Below are positions 26,182 to 36,388 of a stretch of 64,000 nt of DNA, one piece after another (position 1 is the stretch's first letter; the number at the start of each line of letters is the position of its first letter). The stretch is from assembly GCF_900112085.1 (NCBI RefSeq), contig NZ_FOJY01000002.1, positions 186,001-250,000 of the forward strand, given 5' to 3'. The notes beneath the pieces were generated by a model, which saw only the letters and a program-made list of their open reading frames with translations, did not search any database and had not been told where the DNA came from. The position numbers and the translations under genes were made by a program. This stretch comes from Acetitomaculum ruminis DSM 5522. GTDB taxonomy: Bacteria; Bacillota; Clostridia; Lachnospirales; Lachnospiraceae.

Positions 26182-28120
26182 ACATTTTAAGATATTCTTC
26201 CTCTGTAATGATAGGAATTCCTAATTCTTTAGCCTTTTTGTTTTTGGAAGAATTTGAAGTAATATCATTATTTATAAGATAATCTGTATTTTTTGTAACT
26301 GATCCTGTCACCTTTCCTCCCATTTTTTCTATCTCAGCCTTTAATTCATTTCTGTTAGCAAAATGATTGACACTTCCTGTAATTACAAAGGTTTTTCCGG
26401 CAAATTTTTGAGGCGTGTCATTTGTTTCCTTTACAAGTTTTATATTATTCAAAAGATTATTATAAAGTGACAGATTTTCCGGATTTTGGAAATACTGCGT
26501 AAAGGATTTTGCAAGGATATCGCCAATTCCAGATATTGATAGTAATTCTTCCTCTTTTGCGTAAATAACCTTTTCAGGGTCATCTTCAAAATTTTTACAT
26601 ATCAGTTTTGCCATGGATAAACCGATATTTGGAATTCCCAATGCATAAATAATCCTGTAAAGGTTTGTTTCTTTTTTATTTTCAATCTCTTTTACCAGAT
26701 TTTCATAGGATTTTTCCCCGAATCCTTCCATTTCAACTATTCTTTCTTTGCTGTCACTTAAGCTAAAAAGATCTGTTACATTATGAATAATTCCCTGATT
26801 TATAAACTTTTCCAAGGTAGCTTCAGATAATCCTTCAATATTTAAAGCATCTCTGCTTACCATAAGACTTAACTGTTTAATCTTTTTTGCAATACACAAA
26901 GGATTTTTACAATATAAAAATTCTCCGTCATTAACTTTTTTAATCTCTGTGTTTCCCCCACATACAGGACATTTATCCGGAATACTGCAATTTCCGCTTT
27001 CTGTTTCATTTGAAGCTATTTGGGGAATAATCATATTCGCCTTGTAAACGCTTATTTCATCACCGATTCCCAACTTTAATTCTTTTAAAATACTCACATT
27101 ATGAACGCTGGCTCTTGAAACAGTTGTACCTTCTAACTCCACAGGTTCAAAAACTGCCACCGGATTTAAAAGTCCTGTCCTGGAAGCGCTCCACTCTATA
27201 TCCAATAAATGTGTCTTTGCTATCTCATCTTTCCATTTAAAAGCCATGGCATTTCTTGGAAATTTAGCAGTTGTGCCAAGACTTTCACCATAGGAAATAT
27301 CTTCTAAAACTAAAACCAATCCATCAGAAGGAAAACTGTTATCTGCTATTTTGCTTTCAAAGTTTTTCACTGCGTCTTCTAAATTATCCGGATTAACCAA
27401 CTGATGATATACAACTTCAAAGCCCTGATTTGAAAGCCATTCAAACTGATTCATTCTGGAATTCCCAAATTCTACATCTTCCGCACTTACAAGAGCAAAA
27501 ACAATGGCATTAACATTTCTTTTTGCAGTTATGGATGAATCTAACTGTCTTACAGAACCGCTGCAAAGATTTCTGGGATTCTTAAACTTGTCTTTAGCTT
27601 CAAGACTTTCATTTATCTGTTCAAAATCCACATATTTAATAACAGCTTCTGCTCTGATAACCAGTTTTTTCTTAAATGGAATTTTTAAAGGAATATTTTT
27701 AAAGGTTCTGGCATTTTGAGTAATTACTTCCCCAATTTCTCCATTCCCCCTGGTAACCGCCTTCGCTAATTCACCGTTTTCGTAAGTAAGCACAACAGTA
27801 AGTCCATCTAATTTCCAAGATAAAACGGCTTCTTTTCCATTTAAAAAGCTTTTAAGTGATTCCACTTCCTTAGTTTTATCCAAAGATAACATAGGACTTT
27901 CATGTCTTTCTTTTTCAAGATTTGAAAGTACTTCATAACCTACATTTACTGTTGGCGAATTAGCAGGTACGATACCTGTCTCGTTTTGAAGTTTTTCTAA
28001 TTCGTCATATAAAGCATCATATTCTAAATTGGTCATTATCTCCTTTTCTCCCTGATAATAAGCCTTAGATGCTTCATTTAAAATATTAATAAGCTCTTTG
28101 ATTCTGTCTAATTTGTCCAT
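26180..28120 (-). CDS. ligA: NAD-dependent DNA ligase LigA
   Basis: Seals nicks in DNA using NAD. The 646-aa protein has the N-terminal Ia domain, the adenylation site Lys103 in KLDG, an OB domain, a four-Cys zinc finger (CPVCGG and CKNPLCIA), helix-hairpin-helix repeats with SISGIGDILAKS, and a C-terminal BRCT domain (FAGKTFVITGSVNHFANR). It is complete. It is preceded 12 bp upstream by the pseudouridine synthase gene and its 3' end meets the metA terminator. Confidence 0.95.
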   Translation of the reverse strand: MDKLDRIKELINILNEASKAYYQGEKEIMTNLEYDALYDELEKLQNETGIVPANSPTVNVGYEVLSNLEKERHESPMLSLDKTKEVESLKSFLNGKEAVLSWKLDGLTVVLTYENGELAKAVTRGNGEIGEVITQNARTFKNIPLKIPFKKKLVIRAEAVIKYVDFEQINESLEAKDKFKNPRNLCSGSVRQLDSSITAKRNVNAIVFALVSAEDVEFGNSRMNQFEWLSNQGFEVVYHQLVNPDNLEDAVKNFESKIADNSFPSDGLVLVLEDISYGESLGTTAKFPRNAMAFKWKDEIAKTHLLDIEWSASRTGLLNPVAVFEPVELEGTTVSRASVHNVSILKELKLGIGDEISVYKANMIIPQIASNETESGNCSIPDKCPVCGGNTEIKKVNDGEFLYCKNPLCIAKKIKQLSLMVSRDALNIEGLSEATLEKFINQGIIHNVTDLFSLSDSKERIVEMEGFGEKSYENLVKEIENKKETNLYRIIYALGIPNIGLSMAKLICKNFEDDPEKVIYAKEEELLSISGIGDILAKSFTQYFQNPENLSLYNNLLNNIKLVKETNDTPQKFAGKTFVITGSVNHFANRNELKAEIEKMGGKVTGSVTKNTDYLINNDITSNSSKNKKAKELGIPIITEEEYLKM

Positions 28121-28132
28121 TTTATCCCCTGC

Positions 28133-28864
28133 CTAATCTTTTTTTATAAGTTTTTTAAGTGTATTCCATTCTATGTCGGTAAGATTCCTGTATTGACCTT
28201 TTTTCAGGTTTTTCAACTCAATATTCATAATCCTTATTCTTTTTAATTTAACCACTTTAAATCCCAGACTTTCACACATTCTTCTTATTTGTCTGTTAAG
28301 TCCTTGAGTAAGTATTATGGAAAAAGTATTAGCATTTATCTTTTTAACTTTACATTTTTTTGTTACTTCATCCATTATTACCCTGCCCTTTTCTATTTTC
28401 TTTATTCTAACCCCTTCCTGCATTTTCTTAATAAATTCATCATCATAATTTTTGTTGAGGGTAACAATATATTCTTTCTCGTGGGAATTTCTGGATTTCA
28501 TTATCTTATTTACTATGTCCCCCATATTTGTAAGAAGTATAAGTCCCTCTGAATCTTTATCAAGTCTGCCTATAGGGTATATTCTTTCAGGATAATTAAT
28601 ATATTCAATAATATTAGGATGTTCTTTAGCTGAAGAGGTACAAATCACTCCTTTGGGTTTATTAAAGGCCAGTAAAATTTCTTTAGCAGCTTTTTTTACA
28701 GCCTTACCATCTACTGCTACCACATCATCTGTCCCTACCTTTTCGCCTATTCCAGCTACTCTTCCGTTTATGGTAACTCTTCTTTCTTGTATAAGCACAT
28801 CTGCCTGTCTTCTAGAGCAAAATCCTGATTCACTTATATATTTGTTTAATCTTATTCCATCCAT
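28133..28864 (-). CDS. RsuA/RluF-family pseudouridine synthase
   Basis: Converts uridine to pseudouridine in rRNA or tRNA. The 243-aa protein has an N-terminal S4 domain (RLNKYISESGFCSRRQADVLI) and the catalytic GRLDKDSEGLILLTN motif with its Asp, then a FSIILTQGLNRQIRRMCESLG block that is typical of the RluF subgroup (23S U2604 type). Subgroup assignment is from memory of sequence patterns, not an alignment. Paired with ligA. Confidence 0.9.
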   Translation of the reverse strand: MDGIRLNKYISESGFCSRRQADVLIQERRVTINGRVAGIGEKVGTDDVVAVDGKAVKKAAKEILLAFNKPKGVICTSSAKEHPNIIEYINYPERIYPIGRLDKDSEGLILLTNMGDIVNKIMKSRNSHEKEYIVTLNKNYDDEFIKKMQEGVRIKKIEKGRVIMDEVTKKCKVKKINANTFSIILTQGLNRQIRRMCESLGFKVVKLKRIRIMNIELKNLKKGQYRNLTDIEWNTLKKLIKKD

Positions 28865-29117
28865 AAATTATCCTTTTTCCCATCACATATCAACTGACTT
28901 AGGTTAAAATATCAAATACGGGTATAAATAACCCTTATAATCAAAAAAATCCGGTATTTAACATAAAATCTTTCACTGAAAATAAAAATTTCTAATTTTT
29001 TTATTATCTAATATATCAGATAAAACAATATTTATTTATAAGAATCTTATTTGGGAGATACCTTTAAGTAAGATAATATGCAAAATTATTTTTTGGCATA
29101 TCAGAAATATATAGAAA

Positions 29118-29454
29118 TAATTAAGCAGGACTATAAGCCGGGTTATGTTATCGATAATCATCTATCTACTACAGCTGTCGCCAGCTGTCTCTAGCGACCT
29201 ACCTAAAGTGGGCGGGCAACCCTTAATCTTTGTTTTGGTCTTGCTTCGGATGGGGTTTACATGTGCCCTCATTGTTACCAATGAGGCGGTAGTCTCTTAC
29301 ACTGCCCTTCCACCCTTACCTTAATAATAAGGCGGTATATTTCTGTTGCACTGTCCTTGGAGTCACCTCCACCGGATGTTATCCGGCATCCTGCCCTATG
29401 AAGCCCGGACTTTCCTCAGCTAAAAGCCGCGATTATCCGTCCTACTTAATTAGT
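29118..29454 (-). ncRNA. rnpB: RNase P RNA
   Basis: Catalytic RNA that matures the 5' ends of tRNAs. Read on the minus strand, the universally conserved GAGGAAAGUCCGGGCU lies near the 5' end and the matching CCCGGCUUAUAG near the 3' end, with a GGUAAGGGUG and an internal ACAGAAAUA-type core between. The P1 helix is long: UAAUUAAGUAGGAC pairs with GUCCUGCUUAAUUA, about 14 bp with one G-U. Layout fits the ancestral type A class more than type B. Ends are estimated from P1. The promoter is just upstream and Nif3 is the upstream neighbour. Confidence 0.95.
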
Positions 29455-29460
29455 ATCAAA

Positions 29461-29489
29461 ATTTTAGCAAACAATTGTTCTTTTGTCAA
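29461..29489 (-). promoter_or_regulatory. Near-consensus promoter for rnpB
   Basis: On the minus strand a perfect TTGACA (29489-29484) and TAAAAT (29466-29461) with a 17-base spacer, seven or eight bases before the estimated RNase P RNA 5' end. This fits the high transcription expected for rnpB. Confidence 0.8.
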
Positions 29490-29497
29490 TAGGTTTT

Positions 29498-30277
29498 TTA
29501 TATAATATTAAAAGGATTTACAAATTCCTCTCCATGAACCTCTAAATCTGTATTTTTTCTAAGATATTCAGTAATATATGAAACAAAAATATATTCTATT
29601 CCATAATGGCCTGCATCAATAATACATAAATCCTTGGCCACGGCATCTATTCCTTCATGATGATCGATATCACCTGTAATTAAAACTTCAACACCCTTTT
29701 TTACAGCTACATCACTCATGCCCTTACCTGAACCAGGACTGACTGCTGCATAACTGATATGTCTGCTTAAGTCTCCAAATATCTTTACACTATCTAGACC
29801 GAAGCAGTTTTTCACATACTCACCGCAATCTCTCAAGGTCATATCAAAGGGTAGTCGTCCACATACCCCAATACCTTTTTCTATTCCGTTTTCTTCTAAA
29901 GTCACTTCCAAAACATCTCTATGGCTTAGTCTTAAATAATCTGCTGCATATTCTCCCATTACGGTAATGTCAAAATTAGTATGCATTGCATAGTATGATA
30001 TATCACTGCCTATAAGGTTTAATAGTCTTCTACCTATAAAATTAGTGGAATTTACATTATTGATTCCCTTAAAAATCAAAGGATGATGAGTAATAAGCAT
30101 ATCAGCCTGACAGTTTTTAGCTTCTTTTATAACCCTTTCTGTAGCATCTACTGCCACAAATACCCTTTCAACATCCTTATCTCTTCTTCCACACTGAAGC
30201 CCCGGATTATCCCAATCAAAGGCATATCTTTCAGGCGCAATTTTTCTCATAAATTCAATTACATTGTAACATTTCAT
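29498..30277 (-). CDS. Nif3-like dinuclear metal center protein
   Basis: Member of the Nif3/YqfO (DUF34) family, sometimes annotated as GTP cyclohydrolase 1 type 2; function unsettled. The 259-aa protein has the N-terminal WDNPGLQCG, the metal-ligand-bearing ADMLITHHPLIFKG, AMHTNFD, and late CIIDAGHYGIE, VLITGDIDHH. The ATG at 30277 is preferred because a G-rich Shine-Dalgarno site lies six bases before it. Downstream of trmK, the standard trmK-nif3 pair. Confidence 0.9.
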   Translation of the reverse strand: MKCYNVIEFMRKIAPERYAFDWDNPGLQCGRRDKDVERVFVAVDATERVIKEAKNCQADMLITHHPLIFKGINNVNSTNFIGRRLLNLIGSDISYYAMHTNFDITVMGEYAADYLRLSHRDVLEVTLEENGIEKGIGVCGRLPFDMTLRDCGEYVKNCFGLDSVKIFGDLSRHISYAAVSPGSGKGMSDVAVKKGVEVLITGDIDHHEGIDAVAKDLCIIDAGHYGIEYIFVSYITEYLRKNTDLEVHGEEFVNPFNII

Positions 30278-30307
30278 TTTCATCCCCCTGACATAAAACC
30301 AGTTTCT

Positions 30308-31006
30308 CTAAACAAGCCTTTTAAGAGCTTTTTCTATAATCTCAAGCTCATTATTAATTTCCTTAATTCTGGTCGAATTTTCTGTAATAGATAAATTACT
30401 TTTTATATTTTCAAATTTATTTTTATTTTTTAACAAATACTCTTTTAAAGTATTATCTCTTTTATCCAGAAGTATCTTACCATAGGATAATTCTTCTTCG
30501 GTATAACTATCTGCATTATCTCTTTTATCTGGACGAAATTTTATGGAAAAATAGTACTTGCCTTCATCAATACATGCCTTTTCATCCATGATTTCATATC
30601 CGTTTTTCAGAAGATAGCTTCTAACCTCTTTTAAGTCTGACTGGGGCTGAATTATAATCTCCTTGTCAATTCCATTATTTATAACATCTTTGCCATTTTC
30701 CAATATAGATATTATTAATTCTCCGCCCATTCCACCAATAAGAATACAATCTGCTTCATCTTTTGAAAGTTTTTCCAGACCATTAGATAGCCTTGTTTCT
30801 ATTTTTTCATCAAGTAAATATTTGTGAATATTTTCTTTTGCCTTTAAAAGAGGTCCCTTATTTATATCCATGGCATAAGCCTTATTACATATATTTTCCT
30901 TAACAACAAATATTGGAACATATGCATGATCTGTTCCAATATCCGCTAAAATGCTGCCTCTTTTTATCAAAGAGGCAGACATATTCATTCTTAATGATAA
31001 TTTCAT
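30308..31006 (-). CDS. trmK: tRNA (adenine(22)-N1)-methyltransferase TrmK
   Basis: SAM-dependent methyltransferase for N1 of A22 in the D-loop of bacterial tRNAs. The 232-aa protein starts KLSLRMNMSASLIKRGSILADIGTDHAYVPI, where the DIGTDHAY SAM motif is diagnostic of the TrmK (COG2384) family, then GGMGGELI and a helical C-terminal extension. It lies just after rpoD, in the rpoD-trmK-nif3 order usual in Firmicutes. Confidence 0.93.
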   Translation of the reverse strand: MKLSLRMNMSASLIKRGSILADIGTDHAYVPIFVVKENICNKAYAMDINKGPLLKAKENIHKYLLDEKIETRLSNGLEKLSKDEADCILIGGMGGELIISILENGKDVINNGIDKEIIIQPQSDLKEVRSYLLKNGYEIMDEKACIDEGKYYFSIKFRPDKRDNADSYTEEELSYGKILLDKRDNTLKEYLLKNKNKFENIKSNLSITENSTRIKEINNELEIIEKALKRLV

Positions 31007-31016
31007 ATACTTATTC

Positions 31017-32132
31017 CTAGTCTAAATAATCCTTAAGTTTTCTACTTCTGCTAGGATGACGAAGTTTTCTCAAGGCCTTGGCTTCAATCTGTCTAATACG
31101 CTCTCTTGTAACATTAAACTCTCTACCTACTTCTTCAAGAGTACGGGCTCTTCCATCTTCTAAGCCAAATCTTAATTTTAATACTTTTTGTTCCCTTTCT
31201 GTAAGGGTATCTAATACCTCTTTAAGCTGTTCTTTTAAAAGGGTAAAAGTAGCAGCCTCTGCCGGAACAGGAACATTATCATCCTGGATAAAATCTCCCA
31301 AATGGCTATCTTCTTCTTCACCTATAGGTGTTTCTAAAGAAACCGGTTCTTGAGAAATTTTAAGAATTTCCCTAACTCTATCCTCAGGAATATTCATTTC
31401 TTTAGCAATTTCTTCCGGTAATGGTTCTCTTCCAAGTTCCTGTAAAAGCTGTCTTGAAACTCTAACCAGTTTATTAATGGTTTCGACCATATGTACCGGA
31501 ATACGTATTGTACGTGCCTGGTCTGCTATTGCCCTGGTAATGGCCTGTCTTATCCACCAGGTAGCATAGGTAGAAAACTTGTAACCTTTTCTATAATCAA
31601 ATTTTTCTACAGCTTTTATAAGGCCTAAATTTCCCTCCTGTATAAGGTCAAGGAAAAGCATTCCCCTACCAACATATCTTTTTGCAATACTTACCACAAG
31701 ACGAAGATTGGCTTCTGATAATCTCTTTTTGGCGTCTTCGTCTCCTTCTTCCATTCTTTTAGCAAGTTCAATTTCTTCTTCTGCACTTAAAAGGGGTACC
31801 TTTCCGATTTCTTTTAAATACATTCTAACGGGGTCTTCAATGCTGACTCCATCCGGAACGGAAAGATCTATTTTGGAAAGATCCACTTCCTCGTCTTTAT
31901 CATCATCTATATCATCTATATCATCTTCTTCATCAACATCATCGCTCATTTTTAAAATATCAATGCCGTTGGTTTCAAGATAATCCAGAATTTTTTCAGT
32001 TTGGTCCGTACTTAGTTCATAGTCTTTAAAATGGTCATTAATTTCATCATATTCAAGAACACTTTTTTTCTTTTTTGCAATAGAAACAAGTTCTTTTAAT
32101 TTTTCATCGAATTTTTCCATTTCTTCATTCAT
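31017..32132 (-). CDS. rpoD: Primary sigma factor RpoD (SigA)
   Basis: Housekeeping sigma factor. The protein has an N-terminal region 1.1 with a strongly acidic tract ([13 protein letters not shown]), region 1.2 ([11 protein letters not shown]), region 2 with [19 protein letters not shown] and [14 protein letters not shown], region 3, and region 4 with the [30 protein letters not shown] helix-turn-helix. The start at 32132 (371 aa) is chosen for its preceding GGAAGG; ATG codons at 32153 and 32174 are alternatives. Followed by trmK, preceded by dnaG, the typical macromolecular synthesis order. Confidence 0.95.
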   Translation of the reverse strand: MNEEMEKFDEKLKELVSIAKKKKSVLEYDEINDHFKDYELSTDQTEKILDYLETNGIDILKMSDDVDEEDDIDDIDDDKDEEVDLSKIDLSVPDGVSIEDPVRMYLKEIGKVPLLSAEEEIELAKRMEEGDEDAKKRLSEANLRLVVSIAKRYVGRGMLFLDLIQEGNLGLIKAVEKFDYRKGYKFSTYATWWIRQAITRAIADQARTIRIPVHMVETINKLVRVSRQLLQELGREPLPEEIAKEMNIPEDRVREILKISQEPVSLETPIGEEEDSHLGDFIQDDNVPVPAEAATFTLLKEQLKEVLDTLTEREQKVLKLRFGLEDGRARTLEEVGREFNVTRERIRQIEAKALRKLRHPSRSRKLKDYLD

Positions 32133-32205
32133 TGCTTTCTTTCCTTCCCTCATATATCCTTGATAGTAAAACATCTATTTGTAATATAATAGTATTATTA
32201 TAATA

Positions 32206-33972
32206 TTACCCTATATCTTTTATTGATATTCTGTTTTTCTTCAACTTCTCCAATATTTTCTTGGCATTCACAAATTCCTGTAAATTCTTGTTTTCTTTTT
32301 TTCTTTGTTTGACACTGTTTTCTTTAATTTTGTAAACAGTTTCATTTAAAGCTTTTTCAAAATCATCTCTTGTGGCTATGGCATCAATTTTTGCATTAAA
32401 AAGTGCTGCCACTTCCTTTTGTTGGTCATCATCAAAATAATTAATTATTATGGATGGTGAACATTTTCCCTCATCCAACTGCTTATATAACAATGTTGCA
32501 GCCTTTTCATAAACCGGATTTGTAAAATCCTCCGGTAAAATGTATTCTTTAACCTTATCGTATATTTCCCGACTTTCTATTATCCAGGTAAGCAAAAGTT
32601 TTTGGGAACCTTCAATTCCTGATGATTTATTTGCTTTATTTATTGGGGATTTATCTTCATACTTCTTTTCTTTTTCCACATATGAAAGTCCTAATCGGTT
32701 AACCAGATTTCTGAGACTTTCATATTCTATCATGAATTCCCTGGCTACAGCCTCAATATAGTTGTTTCTTTCAAGTTCTTCACTAAAGCCCACAAGCTTT
32801 TTTGCTATCTCATTGTAAAACAAAGTTTTTTCTGCTGGATCTTCTAGATTATATTCTTTTTTTAATTGGTCTATTTCAAAAAGGAAACCATTTCTGGCAT
32901 TTTGAATGCGGTTTTCAAATTCCTCCAGACCTAGACCTTTTATAAATTCATCCGGATCCTTATATGGAGCCAGATTGATAACCTTTGGACTTAATCCGGC
33001 ATTTCTAAGGATTGAAATAGCTCTAATTGTGGCCTTGATTCCGGCATTATCATTATCATAAGATATTAATACATCTTTTTTATATCTTTTAATGAGTTCT
33101 GCCTGGCCGGATGTAAATGCAGTTCCCAGGGAAGCAAGAGCATTGTCAACACCTGCCTGGTGAAGAGATATAACATCCATATAACCTTCGCATAATATAA
33201 AATAATTTTTTCTGCTGGTACGGGCTATGTTCAAACCGTATAGATTCCTGCTTTTATCAAATATTTCTGTTTCGGGAGAATTTAAGTACTTAGGTTCTCC
33301 CTGTCCCATTACTCTGCCTCCAAAACCGATTACTTTATTATTTACATTCATTATAGGAAAAATGACCCTGTTCCAGAATTTGTTATAAAAGCCATTTGTT
33401 TCACTATGATTAAATAATCCTGATTTTGAAAGATCTTCATCACTATAGGATTTTGATTTAAGATAATTGTAAAGTTCTTTACTGTTTTTGGGTGCAAAAC
33501 CAAGTCCGAATTTTTTCAGGGTATCCTCAGAAAGATTCCTCTTTGATAAGTATTCCATTCCTGACGAATCATTTCCCTTTCTAAGGGCTACATAAAAATA
33601 TCCGGCAGCTTCCTTGTTTATCTCAAACAATTTATCCCTTAAGTTTGAACGGCGTTTTTGATTTCCATCGTAATCCGTTTTCGGCACTTCCATTCCAACT
33701 CGCTCAGCTAGATATTCCATAGCTTCAGTGAAGGAATAATTTTCATATTCTTTTACAAAACTGATAATATTGCCTCCGGCACCACATCCAAAGCAATAAT
33801 ACATCTGTTTTGCGGGAGAAACGGAAAATGACCCTGTTTTTTCATTGTGAAAAGGACATAATCCAAAATATGAACTCCCTTTTTTTGTCAGTTTTACATG
33901 CTGGGAAATAACATCAACTATATCATTTCTGGCACATACCTCATTAATAAAATCATCTGAATAATAAGCCAT
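32206..33972 (-). CDS. dnaG: DNA primase DnaG
   Basis: Makes RNA primers for replication. The 588-aa protein has the N-terminal zinc ribbon (CPFHNEKTGSF and YCFGCGAGG), a TOPRIM domain with the CEGYMDVISL Glu and SYDNDNAGI acidic residues, and a C-terminal helicase-interaction domain. Full length. The 72-bp gap to rpoD is AT-rich, and the two probably share transcripts. Confidence 0.95.
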   Translation of the reverse strand: MAYYSDDFINEVCARNDIVDVISQHVKLTKKGSSYFGLCPFHNEKTGSFSVSPAKQMYYCFGCGAGGNIISFVKEYENYSFTEAMEYLAERVGMEVPKTDYDGNQKRRSNLRDKLFEINKEAAGYFYVALRKGNDSSGMEYLSKRNLSEDTLKKFGLGFAPKNSKELYNYLKSKSYSDEDLSKSGLFNHSETNGFYNKFWNRVIFPIMNVNNKVIGFGGRVMGQGEPKYLNSPETEIFDKSRNLYGLNIARTSRKNYFILCEGYMDVISLHQAGVDNALASLGTAFTSGQAELIKRYKKDVLISYDNDNAGIKATIRAISILRNAGLSPKVINLAPYKDPDEFIKGLGLEEFENRIQNARNGFLFEIDQLKKEYNLEDPAEKTLFYNEIAKKLVGFSEELERNNYIEAVAREFMIEYESLRNLVNRLGLSYVEKEKKYEDKSPINKANKSSGIEGSQKLLLTWIIESREIYDKVKEYILPEDFTNPVYEKAATLLYKQLDEGKCSPSIIINYFDDDQQKEVAALFNAKIDAIATRDDFEKALNETVYKIKENSVKQRKKENKNLQEFVNAKKILEKLKKNRISIKDIG

Positions 33973-34107
33973 TTCTTATCTCCCTTATTTTCAGTCAAGT
34001 AAACCTATATGATTTCTTTGCTAATTAAATTTCTAAATGTATTACACCCCTCCTGTTTAACCTGTTACAAACAATTTTAATCCCATTTATGACTTATCTT
34101 TAAACAT

Positions 34108-35115
34108 TTATAAATTCCAGGATTTTGGAACAAATAAATCTTCAAATTTACTAATGGCATATTGGTCTGTCATACCAGCAATGTAGTCACAAACTATCCT
34201 TTCCCTGTTGTCAATCCCCCTAAGAACATGTTTTTCAAAATGTTCCGGCATAGAGCCTTCATTTTCAAGGTAAAATTCAAAAAGTTTGTGAAGCATATTT
34301 ACTGCTTTTGGTTCTTCTATTTTAGCTATGGGGTTTGTATAGACATTTTCAAACATAAACTTCCTAAGATTTGAAATTGCCCACTCCACATCTTTCGGTA
34401 TAAATATGCCATTTTTATCCTGACTGTTGATTATTATACTATGAATCATGGTGTCAAGCCTTTGTTTAAAGTTGTTTCCCAGTATTTCTTTATATTCTTT
34501 TGGAATATCGTCTTCTGAAATAACTCTGGCTCTTATGGCATCGTCAATATCATGATTAACATATGCGATTTTGTCAGAAAGCCTAACTACCATGCCTTCA
34601 AGGGTTGAAGGCATAGAGGATATCTGGTGATTCAAAATGCCGTCTCTGACTTCTTTTGTAAGATTCAGCCCCTTACCACTTTTTTCAATCTTTTCAACTA
34701 TACGCACACTTTGTTCGTTGTGCTTAAAACCATCTTTACAAATCTCATTTAAGACGCTTTCACCACAATGTCCAAAAGGAGTATGTCCTAAATCATGTCC
34801 CAAAGCAATGGCTTCCGTAAGGTCTTCATTAAGTCTCAATGCCTTGGAAATAGTCCTGGCAATTTGTGAAACCTCCAATGTATGAGTAAGTCTGGTTCTG
34901 TAATGATCCCCTTTAGGAGATAAAAAAACCTGGGTTTTATTATTAAGTCTTCTAAAAGCTTTAGAATGTAATATTCTATCTCTGTCTCTTTGGTATGCAG
35001 GTCGAATATCACATTCTTCCTCTTCTCTGTCTCTTCCCCTTGAATTTTTACTCAAGGATGCATAGGGGCTTAAATGTTCTTCTTCCCAGTTTTCCAAACT
35101 TTCTCTGATTGTCAT
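34108..35115 (-). CDS. dgt: Deoxyguanosinetriphosphate triphosphohydrolase-like protein
   Basis: HD-domain phosphohydrolase of the dGTPase-like family, which removes tripolyphosphate from dNTPs. The 335-aa protein has RGRDREEEECDIRPAYQRDRDRILHSKAFRRLNNKTQVF and the HD site LGHDLGHTPFGHCGE with a TRLTHTLEV first His. Upstream frame extends to 35157, but the ATG at 35115 has an AGGGAGG just before it. In Clostridia this gene commonly precedes dnaG and rpoD, as here. Confidence 0.92.
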   Translation of the reverse strand: MTIRESLENWEEEHLSPYASLSKNSRGRDREEEECDIRPAYQRDRDRILHSKAFRRLNNKTQVFLSPKGDHYRTRLTHTLEVSQIARTISKALRLNEDLTEAIALGHDLGHTPFGHCGESVLNEICKDGFKHNEQSVRIVEKIEKSGKGLNLTKEVRDGILNHQISSMPSTLEGMVVRLSDKIAYVNHDIDDAIRARVISEDDIPKEYKEILGNNFKQRLDTMIHSIIINSQDKNGIFIPKDVEWAISNLRKFMFENVYTNPIAKIEEPKAVNMLHKLFEFYLENEGSMPEHFEKHVLRGIDNRERIVCDYIAGMTDQYAISKFEDLFVPKSWNL

Positions 35116-35173
35116 AAACTCCCTCCCTATATTTATATAATTCGACAGTAAAGCCAAAAAATCCTTTTTTTAT

Positions 35174-36220
35174 TTATACTTCTTTATATCTTTTTTCAAC
35201 TTTATAGTCATTCTTTGTTCCAATAATTGTAACAGAAAGATAATTTGGATCATTTCCCAAATCGATTGTATTTCCATCACTTCCCAAAAGAACAGGTCTT
35301 AAAGCATTGAGACTGCGATTTTTAACAACTCTGGCTTCCTGACCGTTTGAAAGTATTACTTCAGTTCCCACCGGATATACAACTACATTTTTAAGGAAAA
35401 CATTAACAACATCCAAATCAAACATATTCCCGCAATTTCCCATTAAGTATTCTATGGCCTCAGCAGGGTCATAATCGTCTTTGTATGCTCTTTTTGATAC
35501 CAAAGCATCATATACATCCGCAACATGAATAATTTTGGCAAATTTGAAAATCTTATCACCTTTATAATGTCCCGGATATCCTGAACCGTCTTCATTTTCG
35601 TGATGATGAAGTATAGATACTCTTACAACGGCAGGTATAAGTTCATTATCTTTTAACATCTCATAACCGATTTTAGGATGTTTTTCAATAATCGCCCTTT
35701 CTTCCGGTGTAAGTTTTGCAGGTTTATCCAAAATATCAAGACTTATGCCTCTTTTACCTATATCATGAAGCATAGCTGCTGCCCCAACATTTCTTATTTC
35801 GGCTATATTATACCCCATACTGATGGCACAGGCTATAGAATATGCCGCTACATTTATGCTATGTTGATAAGTCTGATTATGATAAGAACGAAGGTCATTA
35901 AATTCAAGACAAAATGAAGAGGATTCCAACATAGCATCCACCAGTTTATTGGTCAGTTCCAAAATCTTATCAACATTAAGGCTGTCAAGATTTTTAACCA
36001 GCTCCTGTCTGTCCTGTTCAGAAATAATCTCATCAAATTCTTCAAATGCCGAGTTTTCATCATGGATATAAAGACCGTTATATCCCATATTTCTTATCTG
36101 CTTAATAATAAATACCGTAATGGGCTTATTCACAGATAAGAGGCATACTCCATTTTCATTATAAATGTTTTTCGCCGAAAGCATGCCCGGTTTCAATTCA
36201 TTTAATTTAACAAATCTCAT
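35174..36220 (-). CDS. HD-GYP domain protein, putative cyclic-di-GMP phosphodiesterase
   Basis: A 348-aa cytosolic protein with an N-terminal domain of about 100 residues (RFVKLNELKPGMLSAKNIYNENG, a DUF3391-like segment) and an HD-GYP domain: YQHSINVAAYS, the HD pair in AMLHDIGKRGI, HHHENEDGSGYPGHYKG with the GYP-like GSGYP, and a conserved VADVYDAL. Catalytic residues are all present, so cyclic-di-GMP hydrolysis is likely. A beta-rich C-terminal extension (about 270-348) follows. Divergent from the downstream plus-strand reductase gene. No sensor domain is attached. Confidence 0.88.
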   Translation of the reverse strand: MRFVKLNELKPGMLSAKNIYNENGVCLLSVNKPITVFIIKQIRNMGYNGLYIHDENSAFEEFDEIISEQDRQELVKNLDSLNVDKILELTNKLVDAMLESSSFCLEFNDLRSYHNQTYQHSINVAAYSIACAISMGYNIAEIRNVGAAAMLHDIGKRGISLDILDKPAKLTPEERAIIEKHPKIGYEMLKDNELIPAVVRVSILHHHENEDGSGYPGHYKGDKIFKFAKIIHVADVYDALVSKRAYKDDYDPAEAIEYLMGNCGNMFDLDVVNVFLKNVVVYPVGTEVILSNGQEARVVKNRSLNALRPVLLGSDGNTIDLGNDPNYLSVTIIGTKNDYKVEKRYKEV

Positions 36221-36388
36221 TAATAAAATCTTACCTTTCCCTGAGCCGCCAAATGTTATTTCGGATATATTAAATCTGCTTTTAATAAAAACTGCCGTTA
36301 TAATTTTTATTAAATATATATATTTCTAGCCGATATATCTCATATAACTTGAGAAGATATAGAAACATATTCATTTGGAGGCTAAAAT

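Noticed and set aside
28865-29117. Possible small gene or RNA between the pseudouridine synthase gene and rnpB.
   Set aside because: The gap is AT-rich with only weak hairpins and short frames without binding sites; nothing could be supported.
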